NCBI GenBank assembly: GCA_934358495.1
Contig: CAKRKO010000025.1
Coordinates: forward strand, 1-30,291
Source of the DNA: an uncultured Eubacterium sp.
GTDB taxonomy: Bacteria; Bacillota; Clostridia; Lachnospirales; Lachnospiraceae
DNA length: 30,291 bases
Direction: 5' to 3'
Part shown: positions 7,957 through 16,661 of the stretch, one piece after another
Layout: the number at the start of each line of letters is the position of its first letter
How positions within the stretch are numbered: position 1 is the first letter of the stretch
The notes under the pieces: generated by a model
Database searches by the model: none
Seen by the model: the letters and a program-made list of their open reading frames with translations, nothing else
Told to the model about the DNA's origin: nothing
Position numbers and translations under genes: made by a program

Positions 7957-7996
7957 TGGATAAAAATAAAAGGTAAGTGTTAAGTGGGTATTATGG

Positions 7997-8034
7997 AAAA
8001 AGTTCCTGTAAATTTTATTTACATGGAACTTTTT
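7997..8034 (+). terminator. Riboswitch expression-platform terminator hairpin
   Basis: AAAAAGTTCC (7997-8006) pairs with GGAACTTTTT (8025-8034). The helix continues through GTAAA and TTTAC with a single bulge, around a short T-rich loop, and is followed by CATTTT. It lies 40 bases after the aptamer and 46 bases before the first start codon, which fits an attenuator governed by the riboswitch. Confidence 0.7.
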
Positions 8035-8080
8035 CATTTTATAGCACACTTTTTGGAGTTTTACATTAAGGAGTAAAGTT

Positions 8081-9823
8081 ATGAAATTAAGAAAACTATG
8101 GGGAATATCTGTTATAGCGGTACTGTTATGTCTTACAGGCTGTACTGATAAAAAGGTGTCAGGTGAACATGAAGCAGTCACTATTCTGGCACCTTTTTTG
8201 GATTGTGACCGTCTGGCTGAATTGGTACATGAAAAGTATCCGGAAGTAAATCTGGAGATTCTTTCTTATTCGGGTGCAAATACAACCCAATATTTACAGA
8301 ATATGTTAGCTGCAGATGATCTGCCTGATATTTGTACACAGACAGTTTATGATCCAAATGTCAGTGATCTGAGTGATAAGATGATCGATCTTTCGGGTTA
8401 TGATTTTACGGATAATTATGTGGAATCCAGATTGCAGGATGTCTCAGATGATGGTGCCATTTACATGCTTCCGTCAGCCTATAGCTGTATAGGCATTACA
8501 TATAACAAGACTTTATTAGAAGAACATGGCTGGGAGCTTCCAGAATCCTTTGCTGATCTGGAAAATCTGGCAGAGGAAGCAAAAGCGGAAGGTGTACAGT
8601 TATGTCTGGCACAGGTTGAATTTCCAGGCTATGGTTTTCAATATATGTGCAATATTGCAGATACAGGATTTCTGGGAACCTTTCAGGGTAAGCAGTGGCA
8701 AAAGGATTATCTGACAGGAAAGGCCAATGTGAGCAATACACAGGGCATGATGGATTGCATGGAATATATTCAGAAGTGGAAAGCTCTGGGGATGTTTACT
8801 ACTAATGAAAAGAATCCCAAGAGCGATGACGAGACCAGAAATGAATTTATGGAAGGCAATACATTATTCCTGATTGGAAGCAAAAATGGTATCGGAGAAA
8901 CCGATGATACAAAGGATCAGTTTGGATTAATGCCATATCTTTCAGAAGACGGAAGCCAGAATGTATATATTTTGAATGTGACACGCTATCATGGATTGAG
9001 CAAAAAATTAGCGGAGAATCCACAAAAGCTTGAAGATGCATCAAAAGTTATGGAGATTCTATCTTCCGTGGAAGGAACAACTGCTGTATATGATGAAGCA
9101 AAATTAAAATCGAACCTTTTACCGTTTAAGGACTGGAACGCGGACGACACCTATTATGGAGATATTGCAGATGAGATCAATGCCGGAAATACGGCACCGC
9201 TTATTTATGCAGGGTGGGAAAATACATTGGTAAATACAGGAAATCATATGCTGGAATACCTTCAGGATCAGGCAGTGATTGAAGATGTTGTAAATCAACT
9301 GGATGCTGATCAGGATTCGGTAGTAAATAATAAACCAGAAGTTATTACAACTACGACCGAAGTCATCTCGCAGGAAAGTTGTGCAAAATTGATCGGCAAA
9401 AGCTTTATGGGAGCAACAAAAAGTGATGCAGCACTGATTTCACTGGGGGAATGGATACATGGTAATGGAACAGATCAGAACAAAGAGGGTGTGAATGGCA
9501 ATCTTTATGCACAGGATATTACGGAAAGTGATCTTTGCACCATTCTTCCGACAAGCTGGTATGGCACGATACAAACGGTGGAATTAACAGGAAAAGAAAT
9601 CAGAAAATTATACGAAGAGGGTTATGATGCCGCAGGTACAGGCAATACCTATCCATATGTGCTGGTGAAGGATAAAGAACTTGAAGATAGTAAAACTTAT
9701 CAGGTTGTTATTTGCGGAGCAAATGAAGATATTGCATTAAAAGACAGTGGTATTGTGGGAATGGATGCAGCAAAAGAATTCTTTTCAAAATTTAAAACCT
9801 TAAGTGAGGCAGATGTGAAATGA
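8081..9823 (+). CDS. Lipoprotein: family-1 solute-binding protein fused to a 5'-nucleotidase C-terminal domain
   Basis: A 580-residue secreted lipoprotein. The signal peptide ends in LTGC with lipidated C21. Residues 32-400 resemble family-1 (sugar-type) extracellular binding proteins. Residues about 425-565 resemble the C-terminal, base-binding domain of 5'-nucleotidases: DAALISLG, then DITESDLCTILP, VELTGKEIRKLYEEG and KTYQVVICGA. The metallophosphatase domain of true 5'-nucleotidases is missing, so no hydrolysis is expected. No ABC permease is nearby, and the next gene overlaps by 4 bases and encodes a hybrid kinase, so a role as the extracellular ligand-sensing partner of that kinase is likely (inference). 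AAGGAG at 8068-8073 supports the start. A paralog of the same architecture begins at 16662. The ligand is unknown; sugar, nucleoside or both are possible. Confidence 0.78.
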   Translation: MKLRKLWGISVIAVLLCLTGCTDKKVSGEHEAVTILAPFLDCDRLAELVHEKYPEVNLEILSYSGANTTQYLQNMLAADDLPDICTQTVYDPNVSDLSDKMIDLSGYDFTDNYVESRLQDVSDDGAIYMLPSAYSCIGITYNKTLLEEHGWELPESFADLENLAEEAKAEGVQLCLAQVEFPGYGFQYMCNIADTGFLGTFQGKQWQKDYLTGKANVSNTQGMMDCMEYIQKWKALGMFTTNEKNPKSDDETRNEFMEGNTLFLIGSKNGIGETDDTKDQFGLMPYLSEDGSQNVYILNVTRYHGLSKKLAENPQKLEDASKVMEILSSVEGTTAVYDEAKLKSNLLPFKDWNADDTYYGDIADEINAGNTAPLIYAGWENTLVNTGNHMLEYLQDQAVIEDVVNQLDADQDSVVNNKPEVITTTTEVISQESCAKLIGKSFMGATKSDAALISLGEWIHGNGTDQNKEGVNGNLYAQDITESDLCTILPTSWYGTIQTVELTGKEIRKLYEEGYDAAGTGNTYPYVLVKDKELEDSKTYQVVICGANEDIALKDSGIVGMDAAKEFFSKFKTLSEADVK

Positions 9824-12102
9824 GACCAGCGAAAAGCAGTACGTTAGAGAAGACAAAAAATATCAAAAAGATCATATCTGGCTGTATTGTTATGATACTT
9901 GCCATGGCCATTTCATTTATTTTTCTGTATCAGACATATATTCAAAAATTTATTTATGAAGAACGATTGAACCAGATGGATGAAATCACACATCAGATGT
10001 TTTTAAATCTGGAAGATGTCATGGACACAAAATGGGAAGAAGTTCAGGTACAATGCAATCTCATAGAAGCGATGGATATACAGACGGTGGATGATTTAAG
10101 CCGGTATCTGAAAAAAGTGACCGATTTGTATGAATTAGAAGATGCTAAAATAACATTACTGACAGTGGATGAGAGTGGAAAGTATTATACAAAAGAAGGA
10201 AACCAGGGAATAGTAAGAGATGCATATCATTTTGAAAACAGTCCTGAAAAAATCAACTATGTATCGAATTTTATGACAACAAATGAGTCACGGATGGTTT
10301 TCTTAAAGAAATTAGAGAATCCGATCAGACTTCAGGATGGACAGGTCATTCAGTATTGTGGACTATATCAGGACATGCAGGAACTGAATAAATATTTTGG
10401 CTGTGATGCTTATGGAAATCATAACAGTGTATATGTGCTTGATGATAATGGATTTAAACTGTTTAACGGCAATAAAGAGGAATTACTGAAAGGACATAAT
10501 GTGTTTTCAGTGTTAAAGAAGATGGAATATCTTCATGATTCTTCATTTGATAAAACAGAGAAAGAATTAAACGAAAAAGGTGTAAGTTATTCCAATGCCA
10601 TATTGGATGGAACGGAATATTTTTATGCTATAAAGAAAATGGATAATGCGGCTTGGACGCTGATTTTCCTGGTTCCTGCAAAATATGTGGCGACAAATAC
10701 AGTAAGGCTTGTGAATCTGATCATGTGGTTTATTATTCTTTTTACATTTGTTGCTGCCGGATGTGTAATTACAGGTATCGTTACCGTTCTCAGAAGAAAT
10801 CAGCGTGAAGCAATTGAAGTTGAAAGAGAAAACAATGCAAAACTGGAAACAATCAATGTGGAACTTACACAGGCAAAACAGGCCGCAGAGCATGCATTTG
10901 AGGTTGCAAGTGATGCCAGCCAGTCCAAAAGTGCTTTTCTGGCAAATATGTCTCATGATATCCGCACACCGATGAATGCAATTATTGGAATTACATCTCT
11001 GATCAGACATGATGCAGGAAATGAAGTTAAAGTGATGGAGTATGCAGATAAAATCGATGTTTCTGCACAGCATCTCTTAAGCATTATTAATGAGGTTCTG
11101 GACATGAGTAAGATAGAAGCAGGAAAAGCTGTTTTTAGGTATACTGATTTTTCTATTTCAGAGTTTATGCAGAAAATTCAAATGATGTTTCGTTCACAGA
11201 CAGAACAAAAGCATCAGACACTGGTAATTGATTATGATGATATTCAACACGAGTGGGTGAATGGCGATCATCTCCACCTGATGCAGATATTCAGCAATCT
11301 CCTTTCTAATGCAGTGAAGTATACGCAGGATGGTGGAAAAATCCAGTTCCTTGTAGAAGAATGTGAGACAAACTCCAAAATGTTTGCAAAGTATCGTTTT
11401 GCAGTCAGCGATAATGGTATGGGCATGTCTGCAGATTTTAAGAAAAAGATTTTTGATGCGTTTACTCGTGCGGAAAGTTCCCTTACGAATAAGATAGAGG
11501 GAACAGGTCTGGGAATGGCCATCACCAAAAGTCTGGTTGATGCTATGGGAGCTACCATTGCTGTGGAGAGTGAACCAGGACAGGGAAGCTGTTTTGAGGT
11601 TTTGATAGATTTGAGAATTGCAGAGGACAAATCTGTTTCTTTGGCATCACCGGAAGAAAAGGAAGAATCAGAGGACAATATCTTGCAGGGAATGAGATTT
11701 CTGTGCGCAGAGGATAATGAGCTGAACGCAGAGATTTTGACAGAACTGTTAAAGATTGAGGGGGCAGAGTGCACCATCTGTGAAAATGGTGAAAAGATTC
11801 TGGAAGCATTTGAGCAGTCAGCTCCGGGAGATTATGATATGATCCTGATGGATGTGCAGATGCCTGTCATGAACGGCTATGAGGCAACAAAAGCAATTCG
11901 CAAAAGTTCCCATAAACTGGCAAAGACAATACCGATCATTGCAATGACAGCGAATGCTTTTTCAGAAGATATTCAGCATTCGCTTTCGGCAGGTATGAAT
12001 GCTCACGTTTCAAAACCGATTGATATGAGAACGTTGAAAAAGACGTTAAGAAGCATAAAATCGGGCGGGGGGGGTACCGAAACGCAGGCCCCTGAAGCAT
12101 GA
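9820..12102 (+). CDS. Membrane hybrid histidine kinase (sensor-HisKA-HATPase-REC), copy 1
   Basis: A 760-residue membrane kinase. TM1 is at 18-37 and TM2 at about 297-322, with an extracytoplasmic region of some 260 residues that looks like a Cache-type sensor. A coiled linker leads to the dimerisation/phosphorylation domain with H379 in NMSHDIRTPMNA, then the ATP-binding domain (N box FSNLLSNAVKY, G1 DNGMGMS, G2 GTGLGMAI). A receiver domain follows with the acidic pair near CAEDN, phospho-acceptor D678 in LMDVQMP, and a SKP lysine. No HPt domain or output domain is present. The ATG overlaps the stop codon of the binding-lipoprotein gene, which implies translational coupling and pairing. The C-terminal tail is odd: eight Gs at 12067-12074 encode a glycine run and a tail (TETQAPEA) unlike the other kinases. 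Confidence 0.9.
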   Translation: MRPAKSSTLEKTKNIKKIISGCIVMILAMAISFIFLYQTYIQKFIYEERLNQMDEITHQMFLNLEDVMDTKWEEVQVQCNLIEAMDIQTVDDLSRYLKKVTDLYELEDAKITLLTVDESGKYYTKEGNQGIVRDAYHFENSPEKINYVSNFMTTNESRMVFLKKLENPIRLQDGQVIQYCGLYQDMQELNKYFGCDAYGNHNSVYVLDDNGFKLFNGNKEELLKGHNVFSVLKKMEYLHDSSFDKTEKELNEKGVSYSNAILDGTEYFYAIKKMDNAAWTLIFLVPAKYVATNTVRLVNLIMWFIILFTFVAAGCVITGIVTVLRRNQREAIEVERENNAKLETINVELTQAKQAAEHAFEVASDASQSKSAFLANMSHDIRTPMNAIIGITSLIRHDAGNEVKVMEYADKIDVSAQHLLSIINEVLDMSKIEAGKAVFRYTDFSISEFMQKIQMMFRSQTEQKHQTLVIDYDDIQHEWVNGDHLHLMQIFSNLLSNAVKYTQDGGKIQFLVEECETNSKMFAKYRFAVSDNGMGMSADFKKKIFDAFTRAESSLTNKIEGTGLGMAITKSLVDAMGATIAVESEPGQGSCFEVLIDLRIAEDKSVSLASPEEKEESEDNILQGMRFLCAEDNELNAEILTELLKIEGAECTICENGEKILEAFEQSAPGDYDMILMDVQMPVMNGYEATKAIRKSSHKLAKTIPIIAMTANAFSEDIQHSLSAGMNAHVSKPIDMRTLKKTLRSIKSGGGGTETQAPEA
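12067..12074 (+). repeat. G8 homopolymer at the 3' end of hybrid kinase 1
   Basis: Eight consecutive Gs stand in an otherwise AT-rich gene, just after the receiver domain. Losing one G would replace the last residues by a longer basic tail ending at 12121; gaining one would end the frame about 12 codons later in ccc-tga. Only the extreme C-terminus changes, so the receiver survives either way. Confidence 0.8.
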
Positions 12103-12162
12103 GAACCGACCGGAAAGCTGATATGAAGGAAGTAGAAAAGAATAAGCAGGAATGGAAGAAAC

Positions 12163-12978
12163 ATGAAAGGAAAAAGAGTGATTGCAGGCATTTTGCTTGT
12201 AGGAATATTAACGGTCACCCTGGCAGGGTGTAAAAGCACAAATGGCAGTAAAAAAGAAACACAAAAGCCTGTCATCACGCTTGGAAGCGACAGTTATCCG
12301 CCATACAATTATCTGAATGAGGATGGTGTCCCTACCGGTATAGATGTGGAACTGGCTACAGAAGCTTTTAAAAGAATGGGATATCAGGTAGACGTTGTCC
12401 AGATTAACTGGGAGAAGAAAAAAGAACTGGTGGAGAGTGGAGAGATTGACTGCATTATGGGCTGTTTTTCCATGGAAGGACGCCTTGACGATTACCGTTG
12501 GGCAGGCCCGTATATAGCAAGCCGTCAGGTGGTTGCTGTAAATGAGAGCAGTGATATTTACAAGCTGAGCGACCTTGAGGGAAAGAACCTTGCAGTTCAG
12601 TCTACAACCAAACCAGAAGGTATCTTTCTGAACCAGAAGGATGAGAGAATCCCAAAACTGGGCAATCTGATCAGTCTTGGACACATGGAACTAATCTATA
12701 CGTTTCTGGGAAAAGGATATGTGGATGCAGTTGCTGCACATGAGGAATCTATCGTCCAGTATATGAAAGATTATGATGCAAGTTTTCGTATCCTGAAAGA
12801 GCCTCTGATGATCGTTGGAATAGGTGTTGCCTTTGCAAAAAATGACGACAGGGGAATTTGTGAGCAGATGGACCAAACACTGGAAGAAATGCGCCAGGAT
12901 GGCACATCCCTGAAAATTATTGGAAAATATCTGGATGATCCGGAAAAGTATCTGGAGGTGGATGATCTTGGATATTAA
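12163..12978 (+). CDS. Family-3 substrate-binding lipoprotein (PBPb type)
   Basis: A 271-residue lipoprotein with LAGC and lipidated C23. The mature part is a complete type-2 periplasmic-binding fold of family 3, the group that usually binds amino acids or small organic acids: it opens with GSDSYPPYNYLNEDG, continues with GIDVELATEAF, has the ligand-carboxylate arginine region SMEGRLDDYRWAGPY, and ends with the usual helix (EEMRQDGTSLKIIGKY). No permease or ATPase gene is nearby. The following kinase gene overlaps its last 17 bases, so it probably acts as a sensor subunit for that kinase rather than in import (inference). The ribosome-binding site is modest (AGGAATGG). A 60-base gap separates it from the previous kinase. 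Confidence 0.87.
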   Translation: MKGKRVIAGILLVGILTVTLAGCKSTNGSKKETQKPVITLGSDSYPPYNYLNEDGVPTGIDVELATEAFKRMGYQVDVVQINWEKKKELVESGEIDCIMGCFSMEGRLDDYRWAGPYIASRQVVAVNESSDIYKLSDLEGKNLAVQSTTKPEGIFLNQKDERIPKLGNLISLGHMELIYTFLGKGYVDAVAAHEESIVQYMKDYDASFRILKEPLMIVGIGVAFAKNDDRGICEQMDQTLEEMRQDGTSLKIIGKYLDDPEKYLEVDDLGY

Positions 12979-15154
12979 CGGAAAGACAAAAGAAAGACAG
13001 ATTAAAATAGTTGGTTTTTTGCTTGGAATCTGTGTGACTGCAGTCTCTCTGTTTTGCTTTTTTTATATTGAAAAAGCGGAAGCAGAGAAAAGACTGGTGG
13101 AGATTGTAAACTATGTCAAAGTTCAATGCTCAACCTACACCCATTACAATGAATCTTCGGAATCTAAAAGTCTCCTCCGTGCGATTGAAAGTGCCAGACA
13201 GATGAGTACAAATATTGAAATGGAAACAAAAAACGGCGGTCAATTAAGCCGGGAGTTTCTGAAAGAAAATCTGCAGACTCTCTGGGTAGATGGCATCCTC
13301 GTACTGGATACAGAAGGAAAGACAGAATGTGAATACAGCTCGGATGAGTCTCTGACAGATGAGATTACGGAATATCTGCAAAAAGGCATTATCATGGATT
13401 TTTCCGGATATGAAGAAAGAAGCTATTCGGAACGGTTGACAAGGGAAGATGGCTCGCGCATTGATATTGCAGCCTGCGCCAGAAAAGATGCACCGGGTAT
13501 CGTAGCAATCTACTATTATACATCTCCTGAATTTGTCAGAAATTATACGCTGACAATACAAAACCTCTTAAGTGGTTTTAGTGTGCGAAAAGATGGAACG
13601 ATCATTGTCGCAGATAAGGGGACGATCATCGCCACCAATAATGAAAGACTGATGGGGCAGAATACTGTTGATAACGAGGTTGTTCAGGCAATGAAGAACC
13701 ACACAGACAGTCAGCACATTTTTCATTTGAAGAATGAAGGAACCGGATGTTATGGAATCATGCTAAAGCAGCGTGATTATTATATCTATGCGTTTCTTCC
13801 GGATACAGAAGTATTTCATAACCTTCCATTAAGTATGATAAGTGTCATATTTCTTTATTTACTGATATTCAGTATATTTTTGTTCTGGAGAAAGAGAACG
13901 AATCTGGCGCATCAGAAACAGGAACAGGAAAAAGATGAAAGATATAAAGCAGAACTTCTGTTAGCAGCAAAAAAAGCAGAAGCATCCAATCGTGCAAAGA
14001 CGGAATTTCTCCAAAGAATGAGTCATGATATCCGGACACCGATCAATGGAATCTGCGGTATGCTCGAGGTCGCAGACCATTATGCAGACGATATGGAGAA
14101 GCAGACGGAATGCAGGACAAAAGTCAAAGCAGCATCGCATTTATTGCTGGAATTGCTAAGTGATATCCTGGATATGAGTAAGCTGGAGTCAGGAGAGGTG
14201 ATTCTGGAAGAAATTCCATTTAATCTGGGCAGTATTTCTGAGGAAGTATTGGTTGTGATCGGGCAGATGGCTACAGAAAAGAATATCCGGATTATGTGGG
14301 ACAAAAAAGAAGTCATGCACCAGAATCTTATCGGAAGTCCGGGGCATGTAAAACGGATCCTGATGAATATCCTGTCGAATGCAGTGAAATATAACAAAAA
14401 AAATGGATGTATCTATATCAGCTGCCTGGAAATTGCATACGAACAGACAGGAAGAACGACGATTGAATTTATATGCAAAGATACTGGAATCGGAATGTCA
14501 GAGGCTTTCCAGAAACGTATTTTTGAACCGTTTGCACAGGAAGATACCGGAAGCCGCACAAAATTTCCCGGAACTGGACTGGGAATGGCGATTGCGAAAA
14601 AACTGGTTGAGAAAATGGGAGGAACGATTACCTTTGAAAGTCAGGAAGGTATAGGAAGTACATTTGAGATCCGCATTCCGTTTCAGATTGATACAGACAG
14701 GAGCAGTAAATCTGAAAATGGAGAAAAAACAGAATCTTCTATTCAGGGAGTGCATATTCTTCTGGTAGAAGACAATGAGTTAAATATGGAAATTGCAGAA
14801 TTTATGCTTCAGAATGAAGGAGCTGCAGTGACGAAAGCATGGAATGGTCAGGAAGCTGTCGACATATTCAAGAAAAGTGGATTGGATGAATTTGATGTTA
14901 TTCTTATGGATATCATGATGCCGGTCATGAATGGTTATGAAGCAGCGAAGCTGATCCGTTCTCTGGACAGAGAGGATTCAAAGACAATACCGATCATTGC
15001 AATGACAGCGAATGCGTTCACTGAGGACAGACTGCGAGCAAAAGAAGCAGGAATGGATGAACATATTGCAAAACCTGTTGATGAGAAATTATTAGTAAAA
15101 GTAATAAAGGAACATGAAAGAAGATGGACGAAAGACAAAAAATACTTATTGTAG
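12962..15154 (+). CDS. Membrane hybrid histidine kinase (sensor-HisKA-HATPase-REC), copy 2
   Basis: A 730-residue kinase. TM1 is at about 15-35 and TM2 at 290-310, around an extracytoplasmic sensor of about 250 residues that resembles a double-Cache fold (it contains GILVLDTEGKTE and VRKDGTIIVADKGTII). The cytoplasmic part has H355 in RMSHDIRTPING, the ATP-binding boxes (ILSNAVKYN, DTGIGMS, GTGLGMAI) and a receiver with D650 in LMDIMMP and AKP lysine. The start at 12962 is selected because GGAGGTG at 12954-12960 directly precedes it; reading on upstream lies wholly inside the previous gene with no ribosome-binding site. The 17-base overlap with the binding lipoprotein and the 31-base overlap with the HD-GYP gene indicate a coupled three-gene unit: ligand binder, kinase, phosphodiesterase. 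Confidence 0.9.
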   Translation: MILDINGKTKERQIKIVGFLLGICVTAVSLFCFFYIEKAEAEKRLVEIVNYVKVQCSTYTHYNESSESKSLLRAIESARQMSTNIEMETKNGGQLSREFLKENLQTLWVDGILVLDTEGKTECEYSSDESLTDEITEYLQKGIIMDFSGYEERSYSERLTREDGSRIDIAACARKDAPGIVAIYYYTSPEFVRNYTLTIQNLLSGFSVRKDGTIIVADKGTIIATNNERLMGQNTVDNEVVQAMKNHTDSQHIFHLKNEGTGCYGIMLKQRDYYIYAFLPDTEVFHNLPLSMISVIFLYLLIFSIFLFWRKRTNLAHQKQEQEKDERYKAELLLAAKKAEASNRAKTEFLQRMSHDIRTPINGICGMLEVADHYADDMEKQTECRTKVKAASHLLLELLSDILDMSKLESGEVILEEIPFNLGSISEEVLVVIGQMATEKNIRIMWDKKEVMHQNLIGSPGHVKRILMNILSNAVKYNKKNGCIYISCLEIAYEQTGRTTIEFICKDTGIGMSEAFQKRIFEPFAQEDTGSRTKFPGTGLGMAIAKKLVEKMGGTITFESQEGIGSTFEIRIPFQIDTDRSSKSENGEKTESSIQGVHILLVEDNELNMEIAEFMLQNEGAAVTKAWNGQEAVDIFKKSGLDEFDVILMDIMMPVMNGYEAAKLIRSLDREDSKTIPIIAMTANAFTEDRLRAKEAGMDEHIAKPVDEKLLVKVIKEHERRWTKDKKYLL

Positions 15155-16617
15155 ATGATTCAAAATTTAACAGGGATATATTGAAGGAGATTCTCGGAGA
15201 AACTTATAATTATCTGGAAGCTGAAAATGGAAATCAGGCCATTCAGATGATAGGAGATCATCCGGGACTCGATCTGGTGCTTTTAGATATCTATATGCCA
15301 GAGATGAATGGATTTGAAGTTTTGAAATGTATGAAACAAAGTCAGTGTATTGATGAAACTCCGGTAATTATGATTTCTTCTGAAGAATCTGTGGAAACTA
15401 TGCGCAAAGCATATGAAATGGGAATTACAGATTATATTACACGTCCTTTTGACTCTCTGGTTGTACGGAAAAGAGTTCAAAACACTCTGGAACTTTATGA
15501 AAACCAAAAGCATCTGATCAATGTGGTTTATGATCAGATTTACGAAAAAGAAGAGAATAATAATATCATGATCAGGATTCTGAGTAATGTATTGGGATCT
15601 CGCAACAAAGAGAGCAAAGAACATATCCTGCATATTCGAACAACAACGGAAATGATGCTGAGAGAGCTGGTAAAAACAACAGATGCATATTCTCTGACAG
15701 AGACAGATATTTCTATGATCACAACTGCATCTTCTCTTCACGACATTGGCAAAATTCATATTCCGGAAGAAATATTGAATAAACAAGGCAGACTAACCGA
15801 TGAAGAATATGAGATTATGAAGACACATACTGTAATTGGTGCATCAATGATCCGGGAGATGCAATTTTTACAAGATAATCCACTGGTGCATACGGCATGG
15901 GAAATCTGCAGGTGGCACCATGAGAGATGGGATGGTGAAGGGTATCCGGATGGTCTGAAAGGGGAAGAAATACCGATTTCTGCACAGGTGGTATCGATTG
16001 TTGATGCTTATGATGCACTTGTCAATGAAAGAAGTTATAAGAAAGCATTTGATCATGATACAGCAATCAAAATGATCCTGGATGGGCAATGTGGACAATT
16101 TCAACCGATTCTCCTTAAGTGTCTGAAACAACTGAGCCCTCAGCTTTCCAAAATACTTGGTAAGGAGAGGAATGATAATGCATATTATGAAGTACAGAGA
16201 CTTTCGAATGAAATACTCCGTGAAAAATCGTTACCGAACCAAAATTATACACAGAGCGTTGTCAAGGTCCTGCAGGAAAAGATAGATTTCTTCAAATCAA
16301 ACAGTGGAGCGAATTCTATTGATTACAATAAAGTTTCAGGTCAGTTAACGATACTAAACGAAAAGCAGCAGATCATATGTCAGAGAAATGATCCGAAGTT
16401 TGATCTGTTCAAAGAATTCGGAGTAAGTGAAGAAGATATTCAGCACATTCAGGTTCTGTTACATCAGACATCTGTACAAAATAAAGAAATCTCTGTGCAT
16501 ATAAAAGTGAAGGTGGAAAACCAGAGTCAGATGTATAAACTGAAACTGCACACATTGTGGTCTCCGCTAAAGAAAGACGGATATATAGGGATTATCGGAT
16601 ATTTTGATACGATATAA
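15124..16617 (+). CDS. Response regulator with HD-GYP c-di-GMP phosphodiesterase domain (RpfG-like)
   Basis: A 497-residue cytoplasmic protein. Residues 5-120 are a receiver (VDDS, phospho-acceptor D55 in LLDIYMP, a Ser-Ser switch at MISSEE, RPF at the lysine position). The HD-GYP domain spans about 150-340 with H206-D207 in SLHDIGK, and the full signature HHERWDGEGYP at 265-275, so catalysis of c-di-GMP breakdown is expected. The remaining 150 residues (about 345-497) are unusual for RpfG-type proteins and end in a PAS-like fold (SGQLTILNEKQQIICQRND to IGIIGYFDTI). In the receiver, the usual KP lysine is replaced by arginine-proline, which may alter phospho-switching. The gene overlaps kinase 2 by 31 bases, so that kinase is the best candidate partner. 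It is the only free-standing receiver protein of the operon. Confidence 0.92.
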   Translation: MDERQKILIVDDSKFNRDILKEILGETYNYLEAENGNQAIQMIGDHPGLDLVLLDIYMPEMNGFEVLKCMKQSQCIDETPVIMISSEESVETMRKAYEMGITDYITRPFDSLVVRKRVQNTLELYENQKHLINVVYDQIYEKEENNNIMIRILSNVLGSRNKESKEHILHIRTTTEMMLRELVKTTDAYSLTETDISMITTASSLHDIGKIHIPEEILNKQGRLTDEEYEIMKTHTVIGASMIREMQFLQDNPLVHTAWEICRWHHERWDGEGYPDGLKGEEIPISAQVVSIVDAYDALVNERSYKKAFDHDTAIKMILDGQCGQFQPILLKCLKQLSPQLSKILGKERNDNAYYEVQRLSNEILREKSLPNQNYTQSVVKVLQEKIDFFKSNSGANSIDYNKVSGQLTILNEKQQIICQRNDPKFDLFKEFGVSEEDIQHIQVLLHQTSVQNKEISVHIKVKVENQSQMYKLKLHTLWSPLKKDGYIGIIGYFDTI

Positions 16618-16661
16618 GGTCAGTTATAACAAATGCTAGAAAACAAGTAGGGAGAGTTGTA

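Noticed and set aside
7783..7983. Open frame of 66 codons before the signalling operon
   Set aside because: It runs straight through the conserved riboswitch aptamer and has no ribosome-binding site or recognisable protein pattern.
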